A stretch of DNA of 64,000 nt from Rhodanobacter sp. B04. GTDB taxonomy: Bacteria > Pseudomonadota > Gammaproteobacteria > Xanthomonadales > Rhodanobacteraceae. Position numbers and translations under genes: made by a program. Below, piece by piece: positions 33,632 to 45,283 of the stretch (positions are counted from its first letter, which is position 1; every line of letters begins with the position of its first letter). The notes beneath the pieces are model-generated. The model saw only the letters and a program-made list of their open reading frames with translations, ran no database searches and was not told where the DNA came from. The DNA lies in NCBI RefSeq assembly GCF_002001125.1, contig NZ_MUNV01000007.1, forward strand, positions 62,001 to 126,000, written 5' to 3'.

Positions 33632-34171
33632 ATGGCACGCATGTCCTGGTTCGCGATATGGCTGGCGTGCTCGTCCGCCGCCTCTGCCGCCGCACCGTCG
33701 TCGGCTTCGGACAGGGCCGCATGCGAGGTCTGGCAGCGCGAACTGTCGTTTGCGCAAAGCGTCCAGCGGCACGATGCGGCGGCCTTTGCAGACCACCTGC
33801 GGGCCGACGCGATCTTCGATGCGAATACGGCCGCGCCGGTACGCGGGCGCGACGCGATCCGACAGCACTGGGCGGCGATCGTCGCCGGCAAGACCGTGCG
33901 CCTGAGCTGGTATCCGCAGCACGTGGCGGTCGCGGACGACGGTCGCGTTGCGAATTCCAGCGGCGCGTATCTGTTCGAGGATCCGTCGCCGAACGCGAAG
34001 CCGCGTTACACGATCGGCCGGTTTTCCACGGTATGGCGGCGCGACGAGGATCGCGTGTGGCGCGTCGCGTTCGATGGCGGAGACGACGGCAGGCCCGCCA
34101 ACGACAACGAGGTGGCGGCGTTTCATGCCGGCCTGCAGGCACGTTGCCCGGCGGGCGCTGGCACCGGCTGA
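33632..34171 (+). CDS. Secreted SnoaL/DUF4440-like (NTF2-fold) protein
   Basis: 179 residues. A signal peptide (WFAIWLACSSAASAAAP) precedes an NTF2-like domain: EVWQRELSFAQSVQRHDAAAFADHLRADAIF then RGRDAIRQHWAAIVAG, and a C-terminal sheet (GRFSTVWRRDEDRVWRVAFDGG). GAGAGGAG supports the ATG at 33632; the open frame extends upstream to the S41 gene without a better start. Such domains bind small ligands or act as lyases/isomerases; no catalytic residues are certain. Follows the S41 peptidase gene closely. Confidence 0.78.
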   Translation: MARMSWFAIWLACSSAASAAAPSSASDRAACEVWQRELSFAQSVQRHDAAAFADHLRADAIFDANTAAPVRGRDAIRQHWAAIVAGKTVRLSWYPQHVAVADDGRVANSSGAYLFEDPSPNAKPRYTIGRFSTVWRRDEDRVWRVAFDGGDDGRPANDNEVAAFHAGLQARCPAGAGTG

Positions 34172-34238
34172 ATTGCGCCGCGGCATTGATGTCCGAAAAC
34201 GGCGAGTCGGCTGCTGCAGCCGGTGCTAGCCTGCGCGC

Positions 34239-35735
34239 ATGACCGAATCTTCCATCGCCACCCTGCCCGACACCCATGTCTGCGAAAAGGCCCGCCTGAG
34301 CCGCGATGCGCGTTTCGACGGGCTGTTCTTCACGGCGGTCACCAGCACGCGCATCTATTGCCGCCCGGTGTGCCCGGCACCGGCGCCGAAACCGGCGAAC
34401 ATCCGTTATTACGCGAGCGCTGCTGCCGCGGAAGCGGCCGGCTTCCGGCCATGCCTGCGCTGCCGGCCGGAACTCGCACCCGGCAATGCGGTGTGGCAGC
34501 GCGGCGAGCATGTGGTGGCGCGGGCGTTGAAGCTGATCGATGCCGGCATGCTGGCGGAGCATTCGCTGGAACAGCTGGCGGCGCGCGTCGACATCGGTGC
34601 GCGGCAGCTGCGGCGGCTGTTCGTCGAACATCTCGGCGCGCCACCGATCGACGTGCACACGACGCGCCGGTTGCTGTTCGCGAAGCAGCTGCTGACCGAG
34701 ACCGCGCTGCCGGTGACCGAGGTGGCGCTCGCTTCGGGTTTCGGCAGCCTGCGCCGGTTCAATGCCGCGTTCCTGCAGGCGAACCGCATCCCGCCGCGCG
34801 AGCTGCGCCGGCATCCCCGTGCCGTGGTTGGCGAAGCGCTGGTACTACGGCTCGGCTATCGGCCGCCGTACGATTTCGAGGCGTTGCTGGGTTTCCTGCG
34901 CACGCGTTCGCTGCCGGGCGTGGAACTGGTCGACGACCACAGTTACATGCGTGTGTTTGGCGCTGCCGCTGCACCGGGCTGGCTGCGATTGAGCGCGTGG
35001 CCGAACGGGGAGCATGCCCTGAAGCTGGAACTGCACTGTCCACAACCGGCGCAGCTGTTGCCGGTGGTGACGCGCTTGCGGCGCATATTCGACCTGGATG
35101 CGGAGCCGCAGGCGATCGCCGCCACACTCGGTGCCGGCGGTGTGCTGAAGCCGCTGCTGCGCAAGCGCCCCGGCCTGCGCCTGCCCGGCGGATGGGACGG
35201 TTTCGAGATCGCGGTGCGCGCCGTGCTCGGCCAGCAGGTCAGCGTTGCCGCGGCGCGCACGCTGGCGACGCGGATCGTGCATCGATACGGCGAACCGTTG
35301 GTGACACCGCTGCGACCTGGACTCGAATGCCTGTTCCCCACGCCCGAACGACTGGCCGCAGCGGACCTGCGCGAAATCGGCGTGACCACCGCGCGTGCCG
35401 CCACGATCCGTGGCATCGCCCAGGCCTTGCTGGACGGCCGCATCGATTTCCGCGCGGAGCAGCCGCTGGACGAATTCGTGGCGCGTTGGGTCGCGCTGCC
35501 CGGCATCGGCGCATGGACGGCGCATTACATGGCGATGCGCGCGATGAGCCATCCGGACGCATTTCCCGCCGCCGACCTGATCCTGCGCCGCGTCGCCGCC
35601 GGCGACGCGCCCGAGCTGAGCACCAAGGCGCTCACCGCACTGGCCGAGGCATGGCGCCCATGGCGCGCCTACGCGGTAATGCACCTGTGGCGCAGCGCAA
35701 GCGATGCGGCGTCGGCGGCACGGAGCAAACCATGA
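34239..35735 (+). CDS. alkA: Ada-N / AraC / AlkA fusion: 3-methyladenine DNA glycosylase II
   Basis: 498 residues in three modules. Residues 1-80 are the Ada zinc-binding domain with C41, C45, C72 and C75; in Ada one of these takes methyl groups from phosphotriesters and turns on transcription. Residues 85-185 are an AraC-type helix-turn-helix. From about 195 comes AlkA: N-terminal AlkA fold, then a HhH-GPD domain ([28 protein letters not shown]) with probable catalytic D446. It excises alkylated bases. The Ada methyltransferase half is missing but is supplied by the next gene, which starts inside its stop codon (ATGA). Likely self-regulating. Confidence 0.93.
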   Translation: MTESSIATLPDTHVCEKARLSRDARFDGLFFTAVTSTRIYCRPVCPAPAPKPANIRYYASAAAAEAAGFRPCLRCRPELAPGNAVWQRGEHVVARALKLIDAGMLAEHSLEQLAARVDIGARQLRRLFVEHLGAPPIDVHTTRRLLFAKQLLTETALPVTEVALASGFGSLRRFNAAFLQANRIPPRELRRHPRAVVGEALVLRLGYRPPYDFEALLGFLRTRSLPGVELVDDHSYMRVFGAAAAPGWLRLSAWPNGEHALKLELHCPQPAQLLPVVTRLRRIFDLDAEPQAIAATLGAGGVLKPLLRKRPGLRLPGGWDGFEIAVRAVLGQQVSVAAARTLATRIVHRYGEPLVTPLRPGLECLFPTPERLAAADLREIGVTTARAATIRGIAQALLDGRIDFRAEQPLDEFVARWVALPGIGAWTAHYMAMRAMSHPDAFPAADLILRRVAAGDAPELSTKALTALAEAWRPWRAYAVMHLWRSASDAASAARSKP

Positions 35736-36247
35736 ACACCGAAACGATCCACCATGACGAGATGCGTTCGCCGATCGGCACGCTGCGCCTGGTTGCCGAC
35801 GTGCAGGGACTGCGCGAAGTGTGGTTTGAAACCGGGCGTCATCAGAAAGTGCCGTCGCCAAGCTGGGTGCATTCGTCCAGGGCGCTGAATTTCGCACGGG
35901 TGCAGCTGGAGGAATATTTCGCCGGCGAGCGCCAGGCATTCGACTTGCCGCTGCATCCACTCGGCACGCCGTTCCAGCTTGCCGTGTGGGAAGAACTCGA
36001 ACGGATTCCGTATGGCGTCACGATCAGCTACGGCGAACTGGCCCGGCGCATCGACCAACCCGCCGCCGTGCGCGCCGTCGGCGCCGCGAACGGGCGCAAT
36101 CCGCTGCCGATCATCGTGCCCTGCCATCGCGTGATCGGCAGCAACGGCAGCCTCACCGGCTTCGGTGGTGGCTTGCCGACGAAACGTTTCCTGCTGGCGA
36201 TGGAAGAGCGCGTCGCACGCGGGGATCTGTTTGCTGGCCTGCGGTAG
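35732..36247 (+). CDS. ogt: Methylated-DNA--[protein]-cysteine S-methyltransferase
   Basis: 171 residues. The acceptor motif PCHRVIG with C131 is intact, preceded by [33 protein letters not shown] and followed by [15 protein letters not shown]. It removes methyl groups from O6-methylguanine onto its own cysteine. Start ATG at 35732 overlaps the alkA stop as ATGA, so the two are translationally coupled and act in the same alkylation response. An N-terminal Ada domain is absent. Confidence 0.95.
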   Translation: MNTETIHHDEMRSPIGTLRLVADVQGLREVWFETGRHQKVPSPSWVHSSRALNFARVQLEEYFAGERQAFDLPLHPLGTPFQLAVWEELERIPYGVTISYGELARRIDQPAAVRAVGAANGRNPLPIIVPCHRVIGSNGSLTGFGGGLPTKRFLLAMEERVARGDLFAGLR

Positions 36248-36318
36248 GTCGCTGCACTCTCTCTAGTGCCCCTTTTCAGCGGAATGACGGGTTGGGTTGG
36301 CGCGAGCGACCCCAAGAT

Positions 36319-36356
36319 TTGACGCACCCAAAATTTAATGTATACACTGTATACAT
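36319..36356 (+). promoter_or_regulatory. TetR promoter and perfect operator overlapping the start codon
   Basis: TTGACG at 36319-36324, a 16-base spacer and TATACA at 36341-36346 make a good sigma-70 promoter. A perfect palindrome ATGTATAC-ACT-GTATACAT (36338-36356) covers the -10 and runs into the ATG at 36355. The start point would fall within a base or two of the ATG, so the message may be leaderless; no Shine-Dalgarno is present. Confidence 0.75.
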
Positions 36357-36936
36357 GAAGAAGCTCACCACGCCGGAGAAGATCCTGCGCGCCGCGCACA
36401 AGCTGTTCGATCGCGAAGGCGCGGATGCGGTAAGCATGCGCCGCGTGGCGGAAGCGGTCGGCATTACCCCGATGGCGATCTACCGGCACTTTCCGAATCG
36501 CGAGGCGTTGCTGAAGCGGCTGTCCGACGACAGCTTCGACACCGTCGCGCATGCATGGGAAGCGCATGCGACGCAACCGGACACGCTCAAGCGGCTGCTC
36601 GCGCTGCTGGAACCGTATCTGGATTACGCGCTGGAGCATCCGCACCTGTTCGACCACGCATTCTCGGTGCGCCGTGACGATGCGCGGCGCTTTCCCGAGG
36701 ATTTCCGCGCGCGCCAGTCGCCCACCCTCAACGTCGTTGCCGATGCGATCGCCGAGGGCATGCGCCTGGGTGTGCTGAAACAGGACGATCCGTGGGACGT
36801 GGCGATGTCGCTGTGGGCGCACGCGCACGGCCTGGTCGCGCTGTACCGCGCCGGCCGCTTCAGTGACGACGAAACGCGGTTTCGCACGTTCTATTTCGAA
36901 TCGCTGGGGAGACTGATCGATGGCATCAAGGCTTGA
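36355..36936 (+). CDS. TetR-family transcriptional regulator
   Basis: 193 residues. The N-terminal TetR helix-turn-helix is at about 8-52: EKILRAAHKLFDREGADAVSMRRVAEAVGITPMAIYRHFPNREALL. The helical ligand-binding domain follows and is not assignable to a ligand. A perfect palindrome covering its own -10 and start codon argues for tight autorepression. Its 3' end overlaps the start of the Lnt-like gene by 17 bases, so both form an operon under that operator. Ligand likely relates to lipid or membrane state, by context only. Confidence 0.9.
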   Translation: MKKLTTPEKILRAAHKLFDREGADAVSMRRVAEAVGITPMAIYRHFPNREALLKRLSDDSFDTVAHAWEAHATQPDTLKRLLALLEPYLDYALEHPHLFDHAFSVRRDDARRFPEDFRARQSPTLNVVADAIAEGMRLGVLKQDDPWDVAMSLWAHAHGLVALYRAGRFSDDETRFRTFYFESLGRLIDGIKA

Positions 36937-38341
36937 TCGTTCTGCGCTGCCGGCGTGGCTGGCGGCGACCGCCCTGGCCGCGCTGGGCTGGTGGTTCGGC
37001 AGCGGCGTGCACCCGCTATGGTGCTTGACCTGGCTGGCGCCGTTGCCGGTGTTGTGGCTGGCGCCGCGAGTGCGTGCCCGCTGGGCGGCGCTGGCAGCCT
37101 TTGCCGCGTATGCGCTCGGCGGGCTGAATCAGTGGACTTATCTGCATGGGTACATCGGTTTGCCCATGGCAACGATCGTGTATGCGATCGGCATGCCAGC
37201 GTTCGTGTTCGCCTTGTGCGTGCTGCTGTTCCGGCGACTGTCGCTGCGCGGCCACGCGCTGGCGGCGACGCTGGCGCTGCCGGCGGTGTGGGTGGCCGTC
37301 GAATACATCAACAGCCTGACCTCGCCGCACGGCACGTTCGGCAGCCTCGGCTACACGCAGATGGATGCGCTGCCGGTGATCCAGGTTGCCGCCATCGCCG
37401 GCATCTGGGGCATCGGTTTCCTGGTGCTGCTGTTGCCGGCCGCGATCGCCGTGCAAACCGTGGCCACGGCGCCGCCGCGCAGCCGCATGTCGGCGGCGGC
37501 GATGACCGTGTTGCTGGTCGCCGCCGCGATCGGCTACGGCAGCTGGCGGCTGCAGGCGCCGGCCGCGACGACGCTGCGCATCGGCCTGGTGTCGCTGGAG
37601 AAACCGATACGCCCCGCCCTGCACGATGCCGATGGGCAGGCGCTGGAAGCGCGTTACGTGGATGCGATCGGTCGCCTCGCCGACCGCGGCGCAAAGGTCG
37701 TGCTGATTCCGGAAACCTCGTTCGCCACCGGCGACGGCAGCGTGCCCGCATTCGCACGGCTGGCGCGGCAACGCGACCTGATCGTGGATGCGGGCATCGA
37801 CTTCAAGGGCGATCCGCGCGCCGAACGCAACCTGGCGATGGCGTTCCAGCCCGGTGCCGCTTCGCCTGCCACCTACAGCAAGCATCACCTGATCCCCGGC
37901 TTCGAGCGGCAGTACATGCCGGGCGACAGCTACACCCTGCTCGACGGCACGCCACGGACCGGGCTGGCGATCTGCAAGGACATGGACTTCCACGACATCG
38001 GCCAGGCCTACGCCGCGCGCCATGCGCAACTGCTGCTGGTGCCGGCGTGGGATTTCAGCATCGACGGCTGGCTGCACAGCCGCATGGCGATCATGCGCGG
38101 CGTGGAAAGCGGCTTCGCGATCGCGCGTGCCGCGCGTTCCGGTCGCCTCACGCTGAGCGACGACCGTGGCCGCGTGCTGGCGGAGGCTTCCAGCGAGAAG
38201 CACGATGCCGAGCTGGTGGGCGATTTGCCGCTACGCGACACGCACACGCTGTATTCGCGCTGGGGCGACTGGTTTGCCTGGCTGGATCTCGCGGCCCTGA
38301 TCGTGCTGCTGGGGCTGGCCCTGCGCCCCACCCAGCATTGA
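36920..38341 (+). CDS. Apolipoprotein N-acyltransferase-like (Lnt-like) membrane protein
   Basis: 473 residues. The first 210 residues hold six to seven transmembrane helices, then a nitrilase-fold domain in the periplasm and a last helix near the C-terminus. The nitrilase triad is visible: E265 (IPETSF), K321 (YSKHHLIPGFE) and C352 (GLAICKDMDF). True Lnt transfers an acyl chain to lipoprotein N-termini; here the CYE block is replaced by CKD, and a TetR operon is not usual for housekeeping lnt, so a paralogue with another acceptor is possible. Overlaps tetR by 17 bases. Confidence 0.82.
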   Translation: MASRLDRSALPAWLAATALAALGWWFGSGVHPLWCLTWLAPLPVLWLAPRVRARWAALAAFAAYALGGLNQWTYLHGYIGLPMATIVYAIGMPAFVFALCVLLFRRLSLRGHALAATLALPAVWVAVEYINSLTSPHGTFGSLGYTQMDALPVIQVAAIAGIWGIGFLVLLLPAAIAVQTVATAPPRSRMSAAAMTVLLVAAAIGYGSWRLQAPAATTLRIGLVSLEKPIRPALHDADGQALEARYVDAIGRLADRGAKVVLIPETSFATGDGSVPAFARLARQRDLIVDAGIDFKGDPRAERNLAMAFQPGAASPATYSKHHLIPGFERQYMPGDSYTLLDGTPRTGLAICKDMDFHDIGQAYAARHAQLLLVPAWDFSIDGWLHSRMAIMRGVESGFAIARAARSGRLTLSDDRGRVLAEASSEKHDAELVGDLPLRDTHTLYSRWGDWFAWLDLAALIVLLGLALRPTQH

Positions 38342-38365
38342 AGCAGGCGCCACAGAAGCAGCAGG

Positions 38366-38761
38366 TCAACCGCCGCTGGTCGGTGCCGGCTGGGGCTGGG
38401 GCTGCGGCACGACGCGCGGCAGGCCGGCGGCGCTCTGCTGGCGGCTCAGCAGATCCTGTTGGGTGGCGCGATCGCGATCCTGCTGCGCACGGTCGGCCTG
38501 CCGGATCTGCTGCTGCGCCTGTGCGTTGTTGGCCAGCGGCAGCTTGGCATTGTCCGACACGTCCTGGCGCAGCTGCTGTTGCTGCTGGCTCTTCTGCAAC
38601 TGGTCGCGCGTCTGCTGCTGTTGCACGGTCTGCTGAAACTGCGCAGCGCGTGCCTGGGTGGATTGCGCACAGGCCGCAGCGAGGGGCAGCAGCGCAGCGA
38701 TGCCGACGAACAACAATGCATGCATAACGGAAAAATGCGTGGCAATACGTGTAATGGTCAT
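38366..38761 (-). CDS. Gln-rich small secreted protein
   Basis: 131 residues. A hydrophobic signal-like segment (MHALLFVGIAALLPLAAACAQ) lies at about 13-33; the Met at 13 may be the true start, and AAAC could be a poor lipobox. The rest is low complexity: Gln makes up much of it (FQQTVQQQQTRDQLQKSQQQQQLRQD), probably a coiled coil, with a Pro-rich tail. No Shine-Dalgarno at either start. No family recognised. Divergent from the nucleotide pyrophosphatase gene. Confidence 0.6.
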   Translation of the reverse strand: MTITRIATHFSVMHALLFVGIAALLPLAAACAQSTQARAAQFQQTVQQQQTRDQLQKSQQQQQLRQDVSDNAKLPLANNAQAQQQIRQADRAQQDRDRATQQDLLSRQQSAAGLPRVVPQPQPQPAPTSGG

Positions 38762-38811
38762 GACAGTGCGCGATCATGTGCGGATGGTTTTCACATCGTA
38801 GGATTCCCCGC

Positions 38812-40095
38812 ATGAAATTCCCGTTTCGCCTGCTGTTGTGCCTGCTGGCGGCATTCGGCGCCGGCTGCGCCACGCAGCCGCCGGTTGCGCCGGCGCCCAC
38901 CGTGTCGACGGCCGGCCAACCCGCGCCGCTGCTGCTGATCTCGATCGACGCCTACCGCCACGACTACATCGAGCGAGGCCTGAGCCCCACGCTGGCGATG
39001 CTGGCGAAGACCGGCGTGCAGGCCGCTGCGATGCAGCCGTCGTTCCCGTCGCTGACGTTCCCGAACCACTACACCATCGTCACCGGCCTGTACCCGGATC
39101 ACCACGGCATCGTCAACAACACGATGTTCGATGCGCAACTGGGCAAGTTTTCGCTGGGCAACCGCAAGGCCGTCAGCGATGGCCGCTGGTGGGCCGAAGG
39201 CACGCCGATCTGGGAGACCGCCGATGCGCACGGCCTGCGCACCGCGACGATGTTCTGGCCCGGCGCCGAGGCGGACATCCACGGCCGCCACCCGGACGAG
39301 TGGATGCCCTACGACGGCAAGGTGACCCCGGATCAGCGGGTCGATCAGGTGCTGGCGTGGCTGGACCAGCCGGCCGGGCAGCGACCGACCTTCCTCACCC
39401 TGTATTTCGACGCGGTCGATCATGCCGGCCACAAATACGGGCCGGATACGCCGCAGGTGGACGATGCGCTGCGCGAGACCGACGAAGCGATGACGCGGCT
39501 GGTCCAGGGCCTCAAGCAACGCGGCCTGTTCGACAGGATCAACCTGATCGTGCTGGCCGATCACGGCATGGCCAGCACCCCGCTGCAGAACAGCGTGCTG
39601 CTCGACAAGCTGATTCCGCTCGACCAGGTACAGACCGTGGCGATGGGCATCCTGGCCGGCTTCAACCCGAAGGACGGCAGCGCGAAGGCCACCGGCGATT
39701 TCGCCGCGATCGAACACCAGCTCGAACAACCGCAGCCGCACATGCAGTGCTGGGACAAGACGCGGGTGCCGGCGCGCCTGCACTACGGCAGCAATCCGCG
39801 CGTGCCGCAGCTGCTGTGCCTGGCCAATGTCGGCTGGCGCATCACCACCACCGACTACCTTGCAAGTCACAAGGGCGACGTGAGCATCGGCGAACACGGC
39901 TACGACAATGCCGACCCACTGATGCAGGCGCTGTTCGTGGCGCACGGCCCGGCGTTCCGCGTGGACGCGAAGGTTCCGGCATTCCCGAACGTGGACGTCT
40001 ATCCGCTGATGGCGCACCTGCTCGGCCTGCCGCCCGCCGCGAACGACGGCGACTACGACGCGGTGAAGGACATGCTGAAACCGGCGGACCGCTGA
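38812..40095 (+). CDS. Nucleotide pyrophosphatase/phosphodiesterase (alkaline phosphatase fold) lipoprotein
   Basis: 427 residues. Lipobox FGAGC with C19. The alkaline-phosphatase-superfamily core of NPP enzymes follows: metal ligand D46 (ISIDAYR), catalytic T82 in FPSLTFPNHYTIVTGLYPDHHG, DAVDHAGHKYGP (Asp and His metal ligands), LADHGM, and a C-terminal His (GEHGYDN). It cleaves nucleotide or phosphodiester bonds in the periplasm or at the outer membrane, scavenging phosphate or nucleosides. Start at 38812 gives a normal lipoprotein signal. Stand-alone gene, convergent with the VOC-MFS pair. Confidence 0.9.
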   Translation: MKFPFRLLLCLLAAFGAGCATQPPVAPAPTVSTAGQPAPLLLISIDAYRHDYIERGLSPTLAMLAKTGVQAAAMQPSFPSLTFPNHYTIVTGLYPDHHGIVNNTMFDAQLGKFSLGNRKAVSDGRWWAEGTPIWETADAHGLRTATMFWPGAEADIHGRHPDEWMPYDGKVTPDQRVDQVLAWLDQPAGQRPTFLTLYFDAVDHAGHKYGPDTPQVDDALRETDEAMTRLVQGLKQRGLFDRINLIVLADHGMASTPLQNSVLLDKLIPLDQVQTVAMGILAGFNPKDGSAKATGDFAAIEHQLEQPQPHMQCWDKTRVPARLHYGSNPRVPQLLCLANVGWRITTTDYLASHKGDVSIGEHGYDNADPLMQALFVAHGPAFRVDAKVPAFPNVDVYPLMAHLLGLPPAANDGDYDAVKDMLKPADR

Positions 40096-40096
40096 G

Positions 40097-42224
<2,128 letters not shown>

Positions 42225-42404
42225 GGGGAGTCCTCATCGTGCGGGAGTTGTGCGGCGGCTTCGGCACGGACCGCACATCGCGATCCGCGCCATGTCCGTA
42301 TGGCGATGCCAACGGACTGACCGCCAAGCGATCAGCCTGATCGAGATACGCCAGCCCGGAGGCACTCACATGTGCCAGCAGTCATGGCGCCCGGTCGACG
42401 CCGA

Positions 42405-43589
42405 TCAGGAGCAACGCCCCACACGTGCACGACCCTCGCCGATGGAGGAGACGCCGGTTGCCCTGGGTGCCGGCGGCACAGCATCCGCTGCCTGCCAGAA
42501 CCAGCGCGCTTCAAACGGCCGACTGCCTTCGGACTCGCCCAAGGCAAACACCACGGCACTGCGCGGAGCCACGCGAAGCTCGGCACCGACCTGCAGGCCC
42601 AGCCGGGCCACGTCTTCGCCGCCCACGTCGGCCTCCAGTGTCTGGCCGAGCAAGGGAACATGCAGCTCCAGGTGCGCCACGCTGCCGGCCAGGTAGACAT
42701 GCCGCAACCGGGCCGTCCATCCAGGCCGGGTTTCGGCCACGCCCAACGACAGATGTTCCGGGCGGACATAGGCCACCACCTGGGCGTGACGATCGCTCCC
42801 GGGAAGCCCATCCAGCACCCAGTCGCCCACACTCAGGCGGCCGTCCGCACTAGTCACGGCAAGCTTGTTCATCTTGCCGATGAATTCGCAGACGAAGGGT
42901 GTCGCCGGCTGCTGGTAGATGGCCTCGGGCGTGCCGACCTGTTCGATGCGGCCGTGGTTCATGACCGCGATGCGGTCGGCGAGCTCCAGCGCTTCTTCCT
43001 GGTCGTGCGTGACGAAGACCGTGGTCAGTTTCAGGTCCTCATGCAGCTCGCGCAGCCAGCGGCGCAAGGTGACGCGCACTTGCGCATCCAGCGCGCCGAA
43101 GGGCTCGTCCAGCAGCAGCAGGCTCGGCTCCACCGCCAGCGCGCGCGCCAGCGCCACCCGCTGGCGCTGGCCGCCGGACAGCTGCGCCGGATAACGGCGG
43201 CCGTAGCCCTCCAGTTGCACCCGTTTGAGCAGTTGCGCGACGCGCTCGTTGATGGCCGCGTTCGAAGGGCGCGACTTGCGCGACCGGACGCGCAGCCCGA
43301 AGGCCACGTTCTCCGCCACGGTGAGGTGGCGGAACAGCGCGTAGTGCTGGAATACCAGACCGACCTTGCGCTCGCGCGCAGCAGCCGCCAGAAAATCGCG
43401 GCCGTCCAGTTGCACCGTCCCGGCATCGGGATAATCCAGTCCCGCCAGGATGCGCAGCAAGGTGGTCTTGCCCGAACCGGATGATCCGAGCAGCGCGAGA
43501 AATTCGCCGGGCGCGATGGCGAGACTGACATCGTCCAGTGCGGGGATGCCGCTGAAGCGGCGACTCAGATGCGAAAGTTGCAAGCTCAT
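42405..43589 (-). CDS. cysA: Sulfate/thiosulfate ABC transporter ATP-binding protein
   Basis: 394 residues. Walker [10 protein letters not shown] (36-44), signature LSGGQRQR, Walker [15 protein letters not shown] and the switch His in [14 protein letters not shown]. The C-terminal TOBE-type regulatory domain begins near 240 ([22 protein letters not shown]). It hydrolyses ATP to drive uptake of sulfate or thiosulfate at the inner membrane. Start at 43589, nine bases from the cysW stop. Last gene of the sbp-cysT-cysW-cysA operon. Confidence 0.95.
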   Translation of the reverse strand: MSLQLSHLSRRFSGIPALDDVSLAIAPGEFLALLGSSGSGKTTLLRILAGLDYPDAGTVQLDGRDFLAAAARERKVGLVFQHYALFRHLTVAENVAFGLRVRSRKSRPSNAAINERVAQLLKRVQLEGYGRRYPAQLSGGQRQRVALARALAVEPSLLLLDEPFGALDAQVRVTLRRWLRELHEDLKLTTVFVTHDQEEALELADRIAVMNHGRIEQVGTPEAIYQQPATPFVCEFIGKMNKLAVTSADGRLSVGDWVLDGLPGSDRHAQVVAYVRPEHLSLGVAETRPGWTARLRHVYLAGSVAHLELHVPLLGQTLEADVGGEDVARLGLQVGAELRVAPRSAVVFALGESEGSRPFEARWFWQAADAVPPAPRATGVSSIGEGRARVGRCS

Positions 43590-43597
43590 GGGCAGTC

Positions 43598-44455
43598 TCA
43601 ATGCCCCCCTGGGGCATGCGCGGCAATCTCGTCGCCGTAGCGCCACTCCAGCAGCGTCTTGATCGCCAGGGTCAGCAGCGCAAGCAAGGCGAGCAGGGTC
43701 GCCACGGCGAAGGCGCCGACGTAGTCGTATTCGTTGTAGCGCATTTCCACTTCCAGCGGCATCGTCGTGGTCAGGCCGCGGATATGCCCGGAGACGACCG
43801 ACACCGCACCGAATTCGCCCATCGCACGGGCATTGCACAGCAGCACGCCATACAACAGTGCCCAGCGGATGTTCGGCAGGGTCACCCGGAAGAACATCTG
43901 CCAGCCGCCGGCACCCAGCACCCGTGCCGCCTCCTCCTCGTCGCTGCCCTGCGACTGCATCAACGGGATCAGCTCGCGCGCGACGAACGGCAGCGTGATG
44001 AAGATGGTCGCCAGCACCAGGCCTGGCACGGCGAAAATGATCTTGATGTCGTGTGCGCCCAGCCACGGCCCGAACCAGCCCTGCGCGCCGAACAGCAGCA
44101 CATAGACCAGGCCGGAGATCACCGGCGAAACCGAGAACGGCAAGTCGATGAAGGCGCCCAGCAACGCCTTGCCGCGAAACTCGAAGCGCGCCATGAGCCA
44201 CGCCGCCGCGACGCCGAACAGCACATTCAACGGCACGGAAATCGCCGCCACCAGCACGGTCAGCCGGATCGCCGCCAGCGCTTCGTGCTGGCCGATGCTC
44301 GACAGGTAGGCATGCGCGCCCTGCCGCAGCGCCTCGACGAACACCACCGCCAGCGGCAGCAGCAGGAAGACCGACAGGAAGCCGATCGCCAGCAGGCCCA
44401 GCAGGCCGCGCCCGATCCGGCGCGGCCACGGCGGTTGACGGTTAAGCCGGCTCAT
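43598..44455 (-). CDS. cysW: Sulfate ABC transporter permease CysW
   Basis: 285 residues, six transmembrane helices. The coupling helix motif [31 protein letters not shown] (EAA loop) contacts CysA. CysW-type text: [36 protein letters not shown]. Its ATG at 44455 overlaps the cysT stop as ATGA, so both permease halves are made in equal amounts. Forms the inner-membrane channel with CysT. Confidence 0.95.
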   Translation of the reverse strand: MSRLNRQPPWPRRIGRGLLGLLAIGFLSVFLLLPLAVVFVEALRQGAHAYLSSIGQHEALAAIRLTVLVAAISVPLNVLFGVAAAWLMARFEFRGKALLGAFIDLPFSVSPVISGLVYVLLFGAQGWFGPWLGAHDIKIIFAVPGLVLATIFITLPFVARELIPLMQSQGSDEEEAARVLGAGGWQMFFRVTLPNIRWALLYGVLLCNARAMGEFGAVSVVSGHIRGLTTTMPLEVEMRYNEYDYVGAFAVATLLALLALLTLAIKTLLEWRYGDEIAAHAPGGH

Positions 44456-45276
44456 TGCGGACGCTCCGCCCAGCGCCCGCTCCAGCGCTGCAGTCGCGAG
44501 ATCAGGATCAGCAAGGCGAACGAGGCCAGCAGCATCGCCATGCCCAGCGCGGCGGCACCGGCATAGTCGAATTCCTCAAGCTTCTCCACGATCAGCAGCG
44601 GCGCGATTTCCGAGCGCATGGGAATGTTGCCGGCAATGAAGATCACCGAACCGTATTCACCGACCGCCCTGGCCAGCGCCAGCGCGAATCCGGTCAGCAG
44701 GGTCGGCACCAGCACCGGCAGGATCACCCGGAAGAAGGTTTGCAGATGGCTGGCGCCCAGGCTTTCGGCGGCCTCCTCGACATCGCGATCCAGCGACGCC
44801 AGCACCGGTTGCAGCGTGCGCACCACGAACGGAAAGCCCACGAAAACCATCGCCAGGATCACGCCGGGGGGTGCATAGGCGATCTGGATGCCGCACGACG
44901 TGAGCCAACGGCCAAGCCAGCCATTGGGTGCGTACAAGGCGGTCAGCGCGATGCCGGCAACCGCCGTGGGCAGCGCGAACGGCAGGTCGACCAGGGCATC
45001 GAACAGGCGACGCCCGGGAAAGCGGTAGCGCACCAGTACCCATGCCACCAGCAGGCCGACACCGGCATTGATCACGGCGGCAAGCAGGGCGCCGGCGAAG
45101 CTGAGCCTGAGTGCGGCCAGGGTGCGCGGGGAACCCAGCAGGTGCAGCATGCCGCCGATGCCGATGCCCGACGCCTTCCACGCCAGTGCCGCCAGCGGCA
45201 GCAGCACGATCAGGCCCAGATACGTCAGCGCATATCCGAGGCTGAGCCCGAAGCCAGGCAGGATGCGCCGGCGCAT
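44452..45276 (-). CDS. cysT: Sulfate ABC transporter permease CysT (CysU)
   Basis: 274 residues, six transmembrane helices. The EAA loop reads VEEAAESLGASHLQTFFRVILPVLVPTLLTG. CysT-type text: YAPNGWLGRWL, LARAVGEYGSVIFIAGNIPMRSEIAPLLIVEKLEEFDY. Start at 45276 immediately after the sbp stop (45284) by eight bases. Pairs with CysW. Confidence 0.95.
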   Translation of the reverse strand: MRRRILPGFGLSLGYALTYLGLIVLLPLAALAWKASGIGIGGMLHLLGSPRTLAALRLSFAGALLAAVINAGVGLLVAWVLVRYRFPGRRLFDALVDLPFALPTAVAGIALTALYAPNGWLGRWLTSCGIQIAYAPPGVILAMVFVGFPFVVRTLQPVLASLDRDVEEAAESLGASHLQTFFRVILPVLVPTLLTGFALALARAVGEYGSVIFIAGNIPMRSEIAPLLIVEKLEEFDYAGAAALGMAMLLASFALLILISRLQRWSGRWAERPQ

Positions 45277-45283
45277 GACGGCC

